Positions 1 to 7,372 of a stretch of 25,096 bases of DNA are shown here, in pieces. The position numbers were made by a program, and so were the translations under genes. Numbering within the stretch: the stretch's first letter is position 1; the number at the start of each line of letters is the position of its first letter. The notes under the pieces were generated by a model, which saw only the letters and a program-made list of their open reading frames with translations, ran no database searches and was not told where the DNA came from. Location: NCBI GenBank assembly GCA_019232725.1, contig JAFANK010000140.1, positions 1-25,096 of the forward strand, read 5' to 3'. The DNA is from Vulcanimicrobiota bacterium. Lineage in GTDB: Bacteria > Vulcanimicrobiota > Vulcanimicrobiia > Eremiobacterales > Eremiobacteraceae.

Positions 1-725
1 TGCCGGTGAAGACATTTGTACGCGGCGAAGATGCCAAAGAGAACGTATTGGCATTTGTCCGCAGTGAGATCGAACAGGGGCGGCAGGCGTTCATCGTGTG
101 TCCGGCGATCGATGAATCGGAGCGCGCCTTGCACTCCGCCGTCAAGCAGGCGCAGGAACTGCGCACGAGTGCCTTTGCCGGCTTGCAGGTGCAAGTGCTG
201 CATGGCAAGATGACGTCGACCCAAAAAGACGATGTCATGAAGCTCTTCGCAGATGGCTTCGTCAAGATCCTGATCGCGACGAGCGTGGTCGAGGTAGGTG
301 TGGATATTCCGGGGGCGAGCGTCATGGTGGTCCTCGACGCACACACCTTCGGCCTTGCGCAGTTGCATCAGCTCCGTGGGCGCGTCGGCCGCGGCAAGCA
401 TCGCTCGTACTGCATCTTGCTCACCCGGACGCCGGAGGATGCGGAGCGCTTGCAAATACTCGTGCGGACGACCGACGGCTTTGCGATTGCAGACGAAGAC
501 CTCAAACAGCGTGGCAGCGGTGACCTTGCTGGAACGAGACAGCACGGCGGGCATGAGTTGCGCCTCGCGCACCTGATCCACGATTATCCGGTATTCTTGC
601 AGGCGAAAAAGGCGGCGGATGCTATCGTGCGTGACGACCCGCAACTCGTGCGCGCGGAGCATCGCGGGCTTGCTGCATACCTGGCCGCGCACGATCGCGA
701 CGCTTCGCTCCGATTGACATCCTAG
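1..725 (+). CDS. recG: ATP-dependent DNA helicase RecG, C-terminal part (5' truncated by window)
   Basis: RecG is a superfamily 2 helicase that remodels stalled forks and branch-migrates Holliday junctions. Only about the last 240 codons are visible. The frame is open to the left edge (codons start at position 3), so the GTG at position 6 is an internal valine, not a start. Helicase motif V (SVVEVGVDIPGA, about 282-317) and motif VI (QLHQLRGRVGRG, about 360-395) are intact. The RecG-typical GDLAGTRQHG follows near position 510-540; in other RecG proteins this reads roughly GxxxGTRQSG. The frame ends at TAG 723-725. rsmD follows 49 nt later, a neighbour order common in Firmicutes and Actinobacteria. 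Mfd shares the helicase motifs, but the GTRQ element and the rsmD-coaD neighbourhood favour RecG. Confidence 0.95.
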   Translation, partial: PVKTFVRGEDAKENVLAFVRSEIEQGRQAFIVCPAIDESERALHSAVKQAQELRTSAFAGLQVQVLHGKMTSTQKDDVMKLFADGFVKILIATSVVEVGVDIPGASVMVVLDAHTFGLAQLHQLRGRVGRGKHRSYCILLTRTPEDAERLQILVRTTDGFAIADEDLKQRGSGDLAGTRQHGGHELRLAHLIHDYPVFLQAKKAADAIVRDDPQLVRAEHRGLAAYLAAHDRDASLRLTS

Positions 726-737
726 CGCGGTGGCTCA

Positions 738-752
738 CAGGGCGTGGCCCTG
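738..752 (+). terminator. Short stem-loop after recG
   Basis: CAGGGC (738-743) and GCCCTG (747-752) form a perfect 6-bp stem with a GTG loop, 12 nt after the recG stop codon. No T-run follows. The right arm overlaps GGCCCT (746-751), which could instead pair with AGGGCC (769-774) directly before the rsmD ATG, so two exclusive folds are possible. It may be a weak terminator or may be chance in GC-rich DNA. Confidence 0.3.
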
Positions 753-774
753 ACAAGCGTTAACCCCTAGGGCC

Positions 775-1416
775 ATGCGGTTATCGGGCGGAGAGCGATC
801 CGGCCAGCGACTTGCTGCCCCGCGTGGTGCAAGAACGCGGCCAACGCCGGCCAAGGTGCGTGAGGCGCTGTTTGCAGTGCTCGGCAAACGCGTGGAGGGC
901 GCGCGCGTGCTCGATCTCTTCGCGGGCTCGGGTGCACTTGGTTTCGAAGCGATCTCGCGCGGCGCCGCATCCGTCGTGTTCGTGGACAACGACGCGAACG
1001 CGGTGATGTCCATCCGCCGCAATGCCGTGCGTCTCATCCCCGATCCCGAGCGATGGCGCATCTTGCCGATGACCGCGTCGCGCGCGCTGCGCACGTTACG
1101 AGGGACCTTCGATGTGGTGCTCGTCGATCCGCCGTATCAGCGCGGCGCCGCGGAAGAGCTGACGCTTTTGATGCAACGCGGGCTATTGGCGCAGAGCGGC
1201 GTGGCGGTTGTGGAACATCCAAGCAGCGCGCGCGCGACGCTGCCGGCGTCGCTCAGCCTGCTCAAGCAGACGAGATACGGGGATACGGCATTGACCTTCG
1301 CGATCGTGCGCGGCGACGGGGAAACAGTGCCGGAAGACCGCGTTCAGACGGTTGCATCGCGTCGCTCGTCGCCCGCGAAGACGCCAGGCGGCCGTCGCCG
1401 GCCGGGAACGCGGTAA
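775..1416 (+). CDS. rsmD: 16S rRNA (guanine(966)-N(2))-methyltransferase RsmD
   Basis: RsmD methylates N2 of G966 of 16S rRNA in the assembling 30S subunit, using SAM. The 213-residue product has the family N-terminus (RPTPAKVREALF, residues 22-33). SAM motif I is DLFAGSGALGFEA (47-59), an acidic D71 N D73 follows strand 2, and the catalytic DPPY motif is at 118-121. The ATG start at 775 gives an N-terminus of the usual length. The last 35 or so residues form a basic Arg/Pro-rich tail beyond the catalytic fold, which I do not recognise from the family. The TAA stop shares its last base with the coaD ATG (TAATG), implying translational coupling. recG-rsmD-coaD is a familiar order. Confidence 0.94.
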   Translation: MRLSGGERSGQRLAAPRGARTRPTPAKVREALFAVLGKRVEGARVLDLFAGSGALGFEAISRGAASVVFVDNDANAVMSIRRNAVRLIPDPERWRILPMTASRALRTLRGTFDVVLVDPPYQRGAAEELTLLMQRGLLAQSGVAVVEHPSSARATLPASLSLLKQTRYGDTALTFAIVRGDGETVPEDRVQTVASRRSSPAKTPGGRRRPGTR

Positions 1417-1937
1417 TGGTCAAAAAGCCAAGGCAAGAGCGCTTTCTTGCGGTATATCCCGGCAGCTTCGACCCCGTGACCAATGGGCATCTCGACATCA
1501 TCCGGCGTGCGGCTGCGGCGTGTCCGCGGCTCATCGTCGCCGTCGTGGCGAATCCGAACAAGAGACCGCTTTTCACGCTGCCCGAGCGCGTGGCACTGCT
1601 GCGTGATGTGTGCAAGGGGCTCGACGTGGAGGTGGATTCCTTCGAGGGCCTGCTCGTCGACTATGTCCGCCGTCGCAGGGCGTCGCTCATCATCAAGGGG
1701 CTACGCATCGTCTCGGACTTCGAATATGAATTCTCGATGGCGCTGCTGAACCGGCGGTTGCGCGGTGGTGTGGACACGATGTTTTTGCCGGCCAGTCTGG
1801 AATACGCGTATATATCGTCCTCGTCGGTGCGCGAGGTGTTCTCCCTCGGCGGCAACATCGCGGACTTCGTCCCCCCGGCCGTCCTGCGCGCGATGCGCCG
1901 GCGCGCAGGCCCGACGCGCACCGGCAAACGGCGTTGA
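1416..1937 (+). CDS. coaD: Phosphopantetheine adenylyltransferase CoaD
   Basis: CoaD transfers AMP from ATP to 4'-phosphopantetheine, the penultimate step of coenzyme A synthesis, in the cytoplasm. The 173-residue protein has the nucleotidyltransferase signature GSFDPVTNGH (residues 16-25, including the TxGH-type motif), KGLR (94-97), and the C-terminal ISSSSVRE (133-140) that binds ATP phosphates. Length fits the family (about 160 residues) with a short basic C-terminal extension. The frame is open far upstream, but the ATG at 1416, overlapping the rsmD stop, gives the right N-terminus. Longer starts would only translate rsmD out of frame. Coenzyme A supply fits the fatty-acid genes further along the same strand. 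Confidence 0.95.
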   Translation: MVKKPRQERFLAVYPGSFDPVTNGHLDIIRRAAAACPRLIVAVVANPNKRPLFTLPERVALLRDVCKGLDVEVDSFEGLLVDYVRRRRASLIIKGLRIVSDFEYEFSMALLNRRLRGGVDTMFLPASLEYAYISSSSVREVFSLGGNIADFVPPAVLRAMRRRAGPTRTGKRR

Positions 1938-1960
1938 TCCGGCCGAACACATCGCCGGAT
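1937..1960 (+). terminator. Stem-loop at the coaD stop codon
   Basis: ATCCGGC (1937-1943) and GCCGGAT (1954-1960) form a perfect 7-bp stem with a 10-nt loop. The stem begins on the last base of the coaD stop codon. No T-run follows, so it may be a weak terminator, a 3'-end stabiliser or chance. Confidence 0.35.
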
Positions 1961-1970
1961 AATCGAGAAG

Positions 1971-1979
1971 AGAGAGGAG
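1971..1979 (+). promoter_or_regulatory. Shine-Dalgarno deciding the start of the next gene
   Basis: AGAGAGGAG lies 7 nt before the ATG at 1987 and only 1 nt before an in-frame TTG at 1981. Normal spacing selects the ATG. Confidence 0.6.
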
Positions 1980-1986
1980 CTTGAGC

Positions 1987-2457
1987 ATGAGCGCTTATCG
2001 CGTCATCGACAAGATGGAAAGCGTGGTACGGGAGGGCGTCTGGATGCCCTTCGGCTGGAAGGCGCTGAACGCGGATCTGATGCTCGACCTCATTGAGAAG
2101 CTGCGCAGCACGCTGCCAGAGGAGACGGCACGCAGTCGTCGGGAGAGCGCAGCACGTGACACTGCCGATGCGTCCACGCCGCTTGACGCGCCGGTGAGCG
2201 CTCGCAACGCCGGCACGAACGCGCAAGACAGCGACATCATAGCGCGCGCGCAGTCTCGCGCCGACACGATCGTCGCCGAAGCACAAGCGGCAGCGCGCGA
2301 CATCCGCCGTGGCGCTGACGAATATGCGGATCATGTGCTTGCGTCTCTGGACGGCAGTCTCGCCAAAGCGCTTGCCGCGGTGCAAAAAGGCCGGCAACAA
2401 CTCGCCACGTCGGCTGCCGGCAACGGCAAATCGCCAGCGGAAGTGAGCGGCGTATAG
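1987..2457 (+). CDS. Conserved coiled-coil protein linked to coaD, function unknown
   Basis: A 156-residue soluble protein that I cannot assign to a named function. Residues 1-45 (DKMESVVREGVWMP, then LMLDLIEKLRSTLPEE) resemble the short conserved N-terminus of proteins often encoded just after coaD in Clostridia and annotated as ATPase or V-type subunit H-like. A low-complexity Ala/Ser/Arg stretch follows (about 46-80). Then comes a long Ala-rich helix with spaced acidic and basic residues (about 82-140), typical of coiled coils such as AtpF or DivIVA-like proteins. No membrane segment or enzyme motif is seen. The start is set by the strong Shine-Dalgarno at 1971-1979. Placement between coaD and the S16 protease is probably conserved. 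Confidence 0.75.
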   Translation: MSAYRVIDKMESVVREGVWMPFGWKALNADLMLDLIEKLRSTLPEETARSRRESAARDTADASTPLDAPVSARNAGTNAQDSDIIARAQSRADTIVAEAQAAARDIRRGADEYADHVLASLDGSLAKALAAVQKGRQQLATSAAGNGKSPAEVSGV

Positions 2458-2463
2458 CGCGTT

Positions 2464-2500
2464 CGCAACACGTCAGCAGCCGTCGTGCCCTCGTGTTGCG
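2464..2500 (+). promoter_or_regulatory. Stem-loop covering the start of the S16 protease gene
   Basis: CGCAACACG (2464-2472) and CGTGTTGCG (2492-2500) are a perfect 9-bp inverted repeat with a 19-nt loop. The right arm contains the GTG at 2493 that is the longest reasonable start of the downstream gene. In mRNA the start would be paired unless unfolded, so this could act as a translational switch, or as a 3' structure of the upstream gene. Confidence 0.4.
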
Positions 2501-3479
2501 GGTGGCGCGCGTGCTCATCTGGCCGGCGCTGCTGGCGGCAGCGCTGTTCTTGTACCCGATCCCGTATCTGATCTTCGGTCCGGGAGCCGCGGTCGACCTC
2601 AACCAAGCGATCGTTGTGCCCGGCCGTACGCCGCCGCCCGGCCGCTTTTACCTTACCGACGTCGACCTTTTGCCCGGGCGGCCCGCCTACTACCTCGTGG
2701 CCAAGATCCTCCCGGGTTTTGAGATCATCCGCCGCCGCGATCTCGTTCCGCCGAGCATGAGCGATCGCGATCTCGATCGGGTGCTGGTCGACGCGATGAA
2801 AGAGAGCCAGACCAACGCGCAGATCGTCGCCGAGCGGGCTGCAGGTCTGCACGTCGTCGCCACGTCGTCGTTTGTGATCGTGCGAGCCGTGCCACGTTCT
2901 CCCGGTGCGCGCTGCTTCCGCACCGGTGACAAGATCCGCCGCATCGACGGTCGGGCTATCAACGATCAAGGCATGCTGGCAGCCGTGACCACGGCCAGGC
3001 CGGCGGGCACGACTTTCACGCTCAGCGTCGTGCGCGACGGACAGCAGCACACCGTGCGCTGCACGACTTTCCGCTACAAAGGCAAAGCGCGTTTCGGTGT
3101 GACGGGTGCCTTCACGACGGAGACCACCTCGTTACCGGTCGCCGTGCAATTCAAACTGCGCAACATCAACGGGTCATCTGCCGGCCTGATGTTCGCGTTG
3201 CAGATCTATCGCACCCTGACCGGGCATGACATCGCCGCAGGACGTGATATCGCCGGCACTGGCGTGCTCGCACCAGATGGCGGCGTGAGCGCGATCGAAG
3301 GCGCGCGCGAAAAAGTCCATGCCGCGATCAGGGCTCATGCCACGGTGTTTTTTGTTCCGCGCCAGAACTACGCCGACATCAAGGGCACGCCGGGTATCGA
3401 TATCGTGCCCGTCTCCAGCTTCTCGCAAGCGCTGCGAGCACTGGCATTCGCACAGCGAGGCGTGAGCCTGCGGCGCTGA
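2493..3479 (+). CDS. Membrane-anchored PDZ/Lon-like S16 serine protease (YlbL/SepM type)
   Basis: A 328-residue protein with one N-terminal membrane anchor (residues 7-28), then an extracytoplasmic region. A PDZ domain (about 115-190, with FRTGDKIRRIDGRAI) is followed by a Lon-type S16 protease domain. The catalytic Ser229 lies in NGSSAG and the catalytic Lys274 in EGAREK, so the Ser-Lys dyad is complete. The family processes exported peptides; SepM of streptococci trims a competence peptide, and Bacillus YlbL sits in this same coaD neighbourhood and is linked to cell-division control after DNA damage. The substrate here is unknown. In-frame GTG codons at 2493, 2502 and 2511 are all possible starts. 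The first lies within a stem-loop. Confidence 0.88.
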   Translation: MLRVARVLIWPALLAAALFLYPIPYLIFGPGAAVDLNQAIVVPGRTPPPGRFYLTDVDLLPGRPAYYLVAKILPGFEIIRRRDLVPPSMSDRDLDRVLVDAMKESQTNAQIVAERAAGLHVVATSSFVIVRAVPRSPGARCFRTGDKIRRIDGRAINDQGMLAAVTTARPAGTTFTLSVVRDGQQHTVRCTTFRYKGKARFGVTGAFTTETTSLPVAVQFKLRNINGSSAGLMFALQIYRTLTGHDIAAGRDIAGTGVLAPDGGVSAIEGAREKVHAAIRAHATVFFVPRQNYADIKGTPGIDIVPVSSFSQALRALAFAQRGVSLRR

Positions 3480-3488
3480 CAGGGTCCC

Positions 3489-4037
3489 GTGCCGAGGGTC
3501 GGAAACGTACATGGTGTGAAGATCTCGGTCGAGCCCCTATTCCATCCAGACATCGAAGCGATCGAGGTCGACCAAGAAGTGCGGTTCTCGGGCGATCTCG
3601 CGACGCGTTATCCCGAGGGTGTTCATGTGAAGGCGACGATCACGCCGATCGCCCACGGCGTGCACATGCAGGGCACGCTTGCGGGAACCGAAGCAGAGAC
3701 CTGCGTGCGCTGCTTGGAGCCATTCGCGCGAGGGGCGAAGATCGAGATCGCCGAGACGTTCAGCGAAGATGTCGGCCGCGACGAGGATCTGTACGCTGAC
3801 GTCGCGCCGCTCGTCGACCGCACCATCGACCTGTCGGATTTGATCTCCCAACTGTTGGAAGTGGACGAGCCGATGGCTGCAGTATGTTCGGCCGCCTGTC
3901 GGGGCATATGCCCCATCTGCGGGGCGAATCGCAATGTGGTCTCGTGCGGTTGCGAAGCGCACACCGTCGATGCCCGGTTGGCAGGCTTGGCTCGTTTGCG
4001 GGACGAACTGCAAGCTCGCGACGCAAACGGTCGGTAG
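3489..4037 (+). CDS. DUF177 (YceD) family protein
   Basis: The YceD/DUF177 family is encoded beside rpmF in most bacteria and is associated with 23S rRNA accumulation and 50S biogenesis. The 182-residue product has the N-terminal pair C72-x2-C75 (TCVRC) and the C-terminal cluster C133-x3-C137-x3-C141-x2-C144 in CSAACRGICPICGANRN. This is the classic CxxxCxGxCPxCGxNxN of the family and probably a zinc site. The GTG at 3489 begins 9 nt after the protease stop codon. An in-frame GTG at 3516 (KISVEP) is also possible. No clear Shine-Dalgarno is visible. The gene is directly upstream of rpmF, which confirms the call. Confidence 0.9.
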   Translation: MPRVGNVHGVKISVEPLFHPDIEAIEVDQEVRFSGDLATRYPEGVHVKATITPIAHGVHMQGTLAGTEAETCVRCLEPFARGAKIEIAETFSEDVGRDEDLYADVAPLVDRTIDLSDLISQLLEVDEPMAAVCSAACRGICPICGANRNVVSCGCEAHTVDARLAGLARLRDELQARDANGR

Positions 4038-4067
4038 AATTCCTATTGCATCCATTATAAGGACGTC

Positions 4068-4274
4068 ATGGCCAACCCGAAACAAAAACGCAGCAAGTCC
4101 AATACGCGGACACGCCGCAGCACGTGGAAGCTGCGCCGCGTGACGTTGTCGATGTGCCCGCATTGCAAGCGCCCGCGCCGGCCGCATTACGCCTGCAGCA
4201 ACTGCGGTTACTACGATGGGCGTGAAGCGGTGAAGCAAAAGCCGGCGCCGGCAGCAGCGACCGCGAAGAGCTAA
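4068..4274 (+). CDS. rpmF: 50S ribosomal protein L32
   Basis: A 68-residue basic protein beginning MANPKQKRSKSNTRTRR, the standard L32 start. It has four zinc-ligand cysteines, C30-x2-C33 and C43-x2-C46, so it is the Zn-binding (C+) paralogue type. Translation starts at the ATG at 4068, with AAGGA (4059-4063) four bases before it. A short Ala/Pro/Lys tail (PAPAAATAKS) ends the protein. L32 sits near the peptide exit and peptidyl-transferase region of the 50S subunit. The DUF177-rpmF-fabH order is widespread, but plsX, which usually lies between rpmF and fabH, is missing: only 3 nt separate the two genes. Confidence 0.97.
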   Translation: MANPKQKRSKSNTRTRRSTWKLRRVTLSMCPHCKRPRRPHYACSNCGYYDGREAVKQKPAPAAATAKS

Positions 4275-4277
4275 GCG

Positions 4278-5330
4278 TTGCACGCCTACGGCGCCACGAT
4301 CACGGGCGTCGGGTACTACGCGCCTCCCGGCGTTCTGACGAACGAGGACCTCGAAAAGCTCGTCGATACCAGCGACGAGTGGATCACCCAGCGCACCGGC
4401 ATGAAACGCCGGCACATCGTCGCGCCAAACGGGGTGACATCGGACCTGGCGGTGCCAGCCGTGCTGGCAGCGCTCGAGGCGGCGAACAAAACCCCGGTCG
4501 ACGTCGACTGCGTCATCTGCGCAACCGCGACGCCGGATTATCCGTTTCCAGCGCTGGCGTGTATTGTGGCCGCCCGTCTTGGCATCCCAGGCACCGCAGC
4601 CTTCGACATCTCGATCGCCTGCTCGGGTTTCGTGTATGCGCTGGCCACAGCAGCGTCGTTTATAAGGTCAGGCGTGTTCCGCTGCGTGCTCATCGTCGGC
4701 GCGGAGACGCTTTCGAAGATCACCGATTACACCGACCGGACGACCTGCATACTCTTCGGTGATGGCGCCGGTGCCGCGGTCGTCGAGCGCTCCGAAGACG
4801 ATTGTTTTCTCGGTTGCGATCTGGGTGCCGACGGCTCGGATCCAAGCGTGCTGTATCTGCCCGGGGGCGGCAGCCGCTTTCCGTTCAACCGTAACGGAGA
4901 GCTCGCCGACCAGCGCCTCGGCTACATCAAGATGCAAGGCCAAAGCGTTTTCAAGTTCGCTGTCAATCAGATGGCAGCATCGACGCGGACAGCGCTCGAA
5001 CGCGCGGGCTTAGCGCCCGCGGATATCGATATCGTCGTGCCGCATCAGGCCAACTTGCGCATCGTCGACGCGACGATCAAAATGCTCGGCTTGCCGCCCG
5101 AGAAATGCATCGTCAACATCGCCGAATATGGCAACACGTCTGCGGCCTCGATCCCGATCGCCTTGGCGGAGGGCGCTGAGAAGGGCCTCATCAACAAAGA
5201 TGACATCGTGGTGATGGTCGCGTTCGGCGGCGGACTTTCGTGGGGCACCGTCGTCTGGCGTTGGAAAGGCGCGAAGGTCGGCAAGGTGCCTGCGCTTGCT
5301 GTCGCTGCCGCGACGGGCGCCACCGGCTAA
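4278..5330 (+). CDS. fabH: Beta-ketoacyl-ACP synthase III FabH
   Basis: FabH condenses acetyl-CoA (or a branched acyl-CoA) with malonyl-ACP to start type II fatty-acid synthesis. The 350-residue sequence has the full Cys-His-Asn triad: C115 in ISIACSGF, H256 in VPHQANLRI and N286 in EYGNTSAAS. W36 and R39 near the N-terminus (DEWITQRTG) are the conserved CoA-contacting pair. The start is a TTG at 4278, 3 nt after the rpmF stop codon. There is no obvious Shine-Dalgarno, so it probably relies on coupling with rpmF. About 25 residues after the normal C-terminus (from GAKVGKVPAL) are an Ala-rich extension of unknown role. fabD follows 3 nt later. Confidence 0.96.
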   Translation: MHAYGATITGVGYYAPPGVLTNEDLEKLVDTSDEWITQRTGMKRRHIVAPNGVTSDLAVPAVLAALEAANKTPVDVDCVICATATPDYPFPALACIVAARLGIPGTAAFDISIACSGFVYALATAASFIRSGVFRCVLIVGAETLSKITDYTDRTTCILFGDGAGAAVVERSEDDCFLGCDLGADGSDPSVLYLPGGGSRFPFNRNGELADQRLGYIKMQGQSVFKFAVNQMAASTRTALERAGLAPADIDIVVPHQANLRIVDATIKMLGLPPEKCIVNIAEYGNTSAASIPIALAEGAEKGLINKDDIVVMVAFGGGLSWGTVVWRWKGAKVGKVPALAVAAATGATG

Positions 5331-5333
5331 GGC

Positions 5334-6290
5334 ATGCGCACGGCGGGCTTCATCTTTCCCGGCCAAGGATCCCAAACGGTGGGCATGGGAGCGGAGCTTG
5401 CAGCGAATTTTGTGCAGTCGCGCGCATGTTTTGATCTGGCTTCCTCTGTGCTCGGCTACGATCTGCTCGAGCGGGTCAACAATGCGTCGCCGGACGAGCT
5501 CAAAGAGACGCGGTTGAGTCAACCCGCTATCTTCACCGCCAACGTCGCCATTTACCGCGCCGTGGAGACGTTGGGGTTGAAGCCGATCGTGTCCGCCGGC
5601 CATTCGTTCGGCGAGTATTGTTCGTTGACCATCGCTGATGCGATCGATTTCGATCAGGCGGTCGGCGTCGTGAACGAGCGTGGACAAGCGATGGGCGAGG
5701 CAGCCGATGTGACACCGGGACTCATGGCGGCGGTCATCGGGCTCGACGAAGCGGGCGTGGCCGAGAGTTGCCGGCGCGCACGGGAGACGACGGGCCTGCG
5801 CGTCGATCTCGGCAATCTCAATACGCTCACGCAGATCGTCGTCTCGGGGGATGCAGAGGCAGTGGAAGCGGCGTGCGAGATCGCCAAAGAGTTGGGCGCC
5901 AAGCGCGTGCGCATTCTCAATGTCTCGGGGGCATGGCACAGCAGCCTCATGGAGCCGGCGATGCCGCGCTTTGCACGAGCCGTGGACGCCGTGCACTTGA
6001 GCATGCCGATATTCTCGGTTATCTCCAACGTCATCGCCAAGCCCTATACATCAGTCGCGCAGATCCGCGAATGTCTGCTCGCGAGCTTGTGCGCACACGT
6101 CCGTTGGCATGAGACTGCGCTCGCGCTCGTCGCGATGGCACCAGACGTCATCATCGAGTGCGGTGCGAGCGAGGTGCTCGCGCCGATGATCAAACGCTTG
6201 CCGACGATCGGCGAGATCCCGGTGATGCATGTGGCAGACATCGCAACGCTGCATGACCTGCAGGATGCCATGGGATCGCTCGCCGGGTGA
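5334..6290 (+). CDS. fabD: Malonyl-CoA:ACP transacylase FabD
   Basis: FabD moves the malonyl group from CoA to ACP. The 318-residue protein starts with the family signature FIFPGQGSQ (Q11), has the nucleophile S91 in GHSFGEY, the malonyl-binding Arg at R116 (NERG), and the catalytic histidine H202 in GAWHSSLM. All key residues are present and the length is normal. It starts at the ATG at 5334, 3 nt after the fabH stop codon. Its TGA stop overlaps the fabG GTG by 4 nt (GTGA), implying translational coupling. It belongs to the fabH-fabD-fabG-acpP cluster. Confidence 0.96.
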   Translation: MRTAGFIFPGQGSQTVGMGAELAANFVQSRACFDLASSVLGYDLLERVNNASPDELKETRLSQPAIFTANVAIYRAVETLGLKPIVSAGHSFGEYCSLTIADAIDFDQAVGVVNERGQAMGEAADVTPGLMAAVIGLDEAGVAESCRRARETTGLRVDLGNLNTLTQIVVSGDAEAVEAACEIAKELGAKRVRILNVSGAWHSSLMEPAMPRFARAVDAVHLSMPIFSVISNVIAKPYTSVAQIRECLLASLCAHVRWHETALALVAMAPDVIIECGASEVLAPMIKRLPTIGEIPVMHVADIATLHDLQDAMGSLAG

Positions 6291-7027
6291 ACAACGCAGG
6301 CAAGACCGCGATCGTGACCGGCGCGGGCACCGGGATCGGCCGGGCCATCGCGCTCGAGCTGGCGCGCAGTGGTGCTTCGGTCATGCTCTCTGGCCGTCGG
6401 CAGGACGTGCTCGAGAAGGTGCAGCAGGAGGTCGCAGCGTTCGGCGGAACCGCGCACCTGCATCCGGCCGACGTGTCGAAACCGGAGGACGCCGCAGGGC
6501 TTGTCGCCGAGGCGCAGCGCGTGATGAGCCGCATCGATGTCCTCGTCAACAATGCAGGCCGGCCATACGACACGCTCATTCTTCGCATGAAATGGGATGC
6601 GCTCGAAGACGCGCTCGCGGTGAATCTCAAAAGCATGTTTTATCTCAGTGCGACGGCGGGAAAGGTGATGCTCTCGCAGAAGAGCGGCTCGATCGTCAAC
6701 ATCACATCCGTCGTCGCCCTGACTGGCAATGCTGGGCAGAGCGCATACGTCGCTGCGAAGGCTGGTGTGATCGGATTGACGAAGTCGCTGGCGCACGAAT
6801 TCGGCAGCCGGAACATCCGGGTGAACGCAGTAGCGCCGGGCTTCATCGAGACCGAGATGACGGCGGCACTGCCCGAAGCGCTCAAGAACCAATATCTCGA
6901 GCGCATTCCGCTGCGGCGGTTCGGGAGCGCGGATGAGGTGGCGAAGGTCGTCTCGTTCCTGGCAAGCGATGCCTCCGCCTATGTCACCGGTCAAGTTGTG
7001 GCGGTCGATGGCGGGCTCTCGCGATGA
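6287..7027 (+). CDS. fabG: 3-oxoacyl-ACP reductase FabG
   Basis: FabG reduces 3-oxoacyl-ACP with NADPH. The 246-residue classical short-chain dehydrogenase has the cofactor motif TGAGTGIG (11-18), NNAG (88-91), N113, and the catalytic set S141, Y154 and K158 (YVAAK). The C-terminus (VAVDGGLSR) is typical of FabG. The GTG start at 6287 overlaps the fabD stop codon, and the frame fits the family N-terminus. Its position between fabD and acpP makes FabG the best call over other SDR enzymes. fabF does not follow acpP as it does in E. coli, so the elongating synthase must be encoded elsewhere. Confidence 0.95.
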   Translation: MNNAGKTAIVTGAGTGIGRAIALELARSGASVMLSGRRQDVLEKVQQEVAAFGGTAHLHPADVSKPEDAAGLVAEAQRVMSRIDVLVNNAGRPYDTLILRMKWDALEDALAVNLKSMFYLSATAGKVMLSQKSGSIVNITSVVALTGNAGQSAYVAAKAGVIGLTKSLAHEFGSRNIRVNAVAPGFIETEMTAALPEALKNQYLERIPLRRFGSADEVAKVVSFLASDASAYVTGQVVAVDGGLSR

Positions 7028-7069
7028 GACGCCGTCACTGCGAAGAGTTGTTTCTCACACCACCCCCAT

Positions 7070-7075
7070 GGAGGT
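7070..7075 (+). promoter_or_regulatory. Shine-Dalgarno GGAGGT upstream of acpP
   Basis: GGAGGT is the best Shine-Dalgarno match around the fatty-acid genes, which fits a highly expressed gene. Its spacing to the ATG at 7088 is 12 nt, longer than usual. No nearer start codon in the acpP frame would shorten it. Confidence 0.55.
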
Positions 7076-7087
7076 AGCGACAGTCCG

Positions 7088-7327
7088 ATGTCAGTGTTCG
7101 ACAAAGTGAAGAAGTGCATCGTTGAACAGCTCGGCGTTGACGAGAATGAGGTCACGCCGGAGGCGTCGATCACGGACGATCTTGGCGCCGACTCCCTCGA
7201 TCAGGTCGAGCTCGTGATGGCTTTAGAGACGGAATTCAATCTCGACATCCCCGACGAAGATGCGGAGAAGATGAAGACGGTCGGAGATGCCGTGCGTTAT
7301 ATCGAGGAGGTCTCGGAGAAGGCCTGA
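7088..7327 (+). CDS. acpP: Acyl carrier protein
   Basis: A 79-residue acidic protein with the phosphopantetheine attachment serine S36 in GADSLDQVEL, the near-invariant DSL motif. Acidic helix II follows (VMALETEFNLDIPDEDAEK). ACP carries growing acyl chains for FabH, FabD and FabG, encoded directly upstream. The ATG at 7088 gives the standard N-terminus (MSVFDKVKKCIVEQLGVDE). A 60-nt gap separates it from fabG, enough for its own leader. A 6-bp stem-loop lies 45 nt after its stop codon. Confidence 0.97.
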   Translation: MSVFDKVKKCIVEQLGVDENEVTPEASITDDLGADSLDQVELVMALETEFNLDIPDEDAEKMKTVGDAVRYIEEVSEKA

Positions 7328-7372
7328 TCGCCGTCTCAAGCGGCGCCGCCCATTCTCGCACCCGCGTTTACC

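Noticed and set aside
1053..1415. 121-codon upstream extension of the coaD frame
   Set aside because: It overlaps rsmD in another frame, has no homology-like features, and the coaD family begins near the ATG at 1416.
5010..5996. Long open frame on the - strand, opposite fabH/fabD
   Set aside because: It lies antisense to two well-supported genes, has no recognisable domain, and is Arg/His-rich as expected for the shadow of GC-rich coding DNA. The same applies to 3537-4415, 6044-6994, 8080-9246, 13618-14907, 15843-16961 and 16525-17505 on the - strand and 22692-23663 on the + strand.
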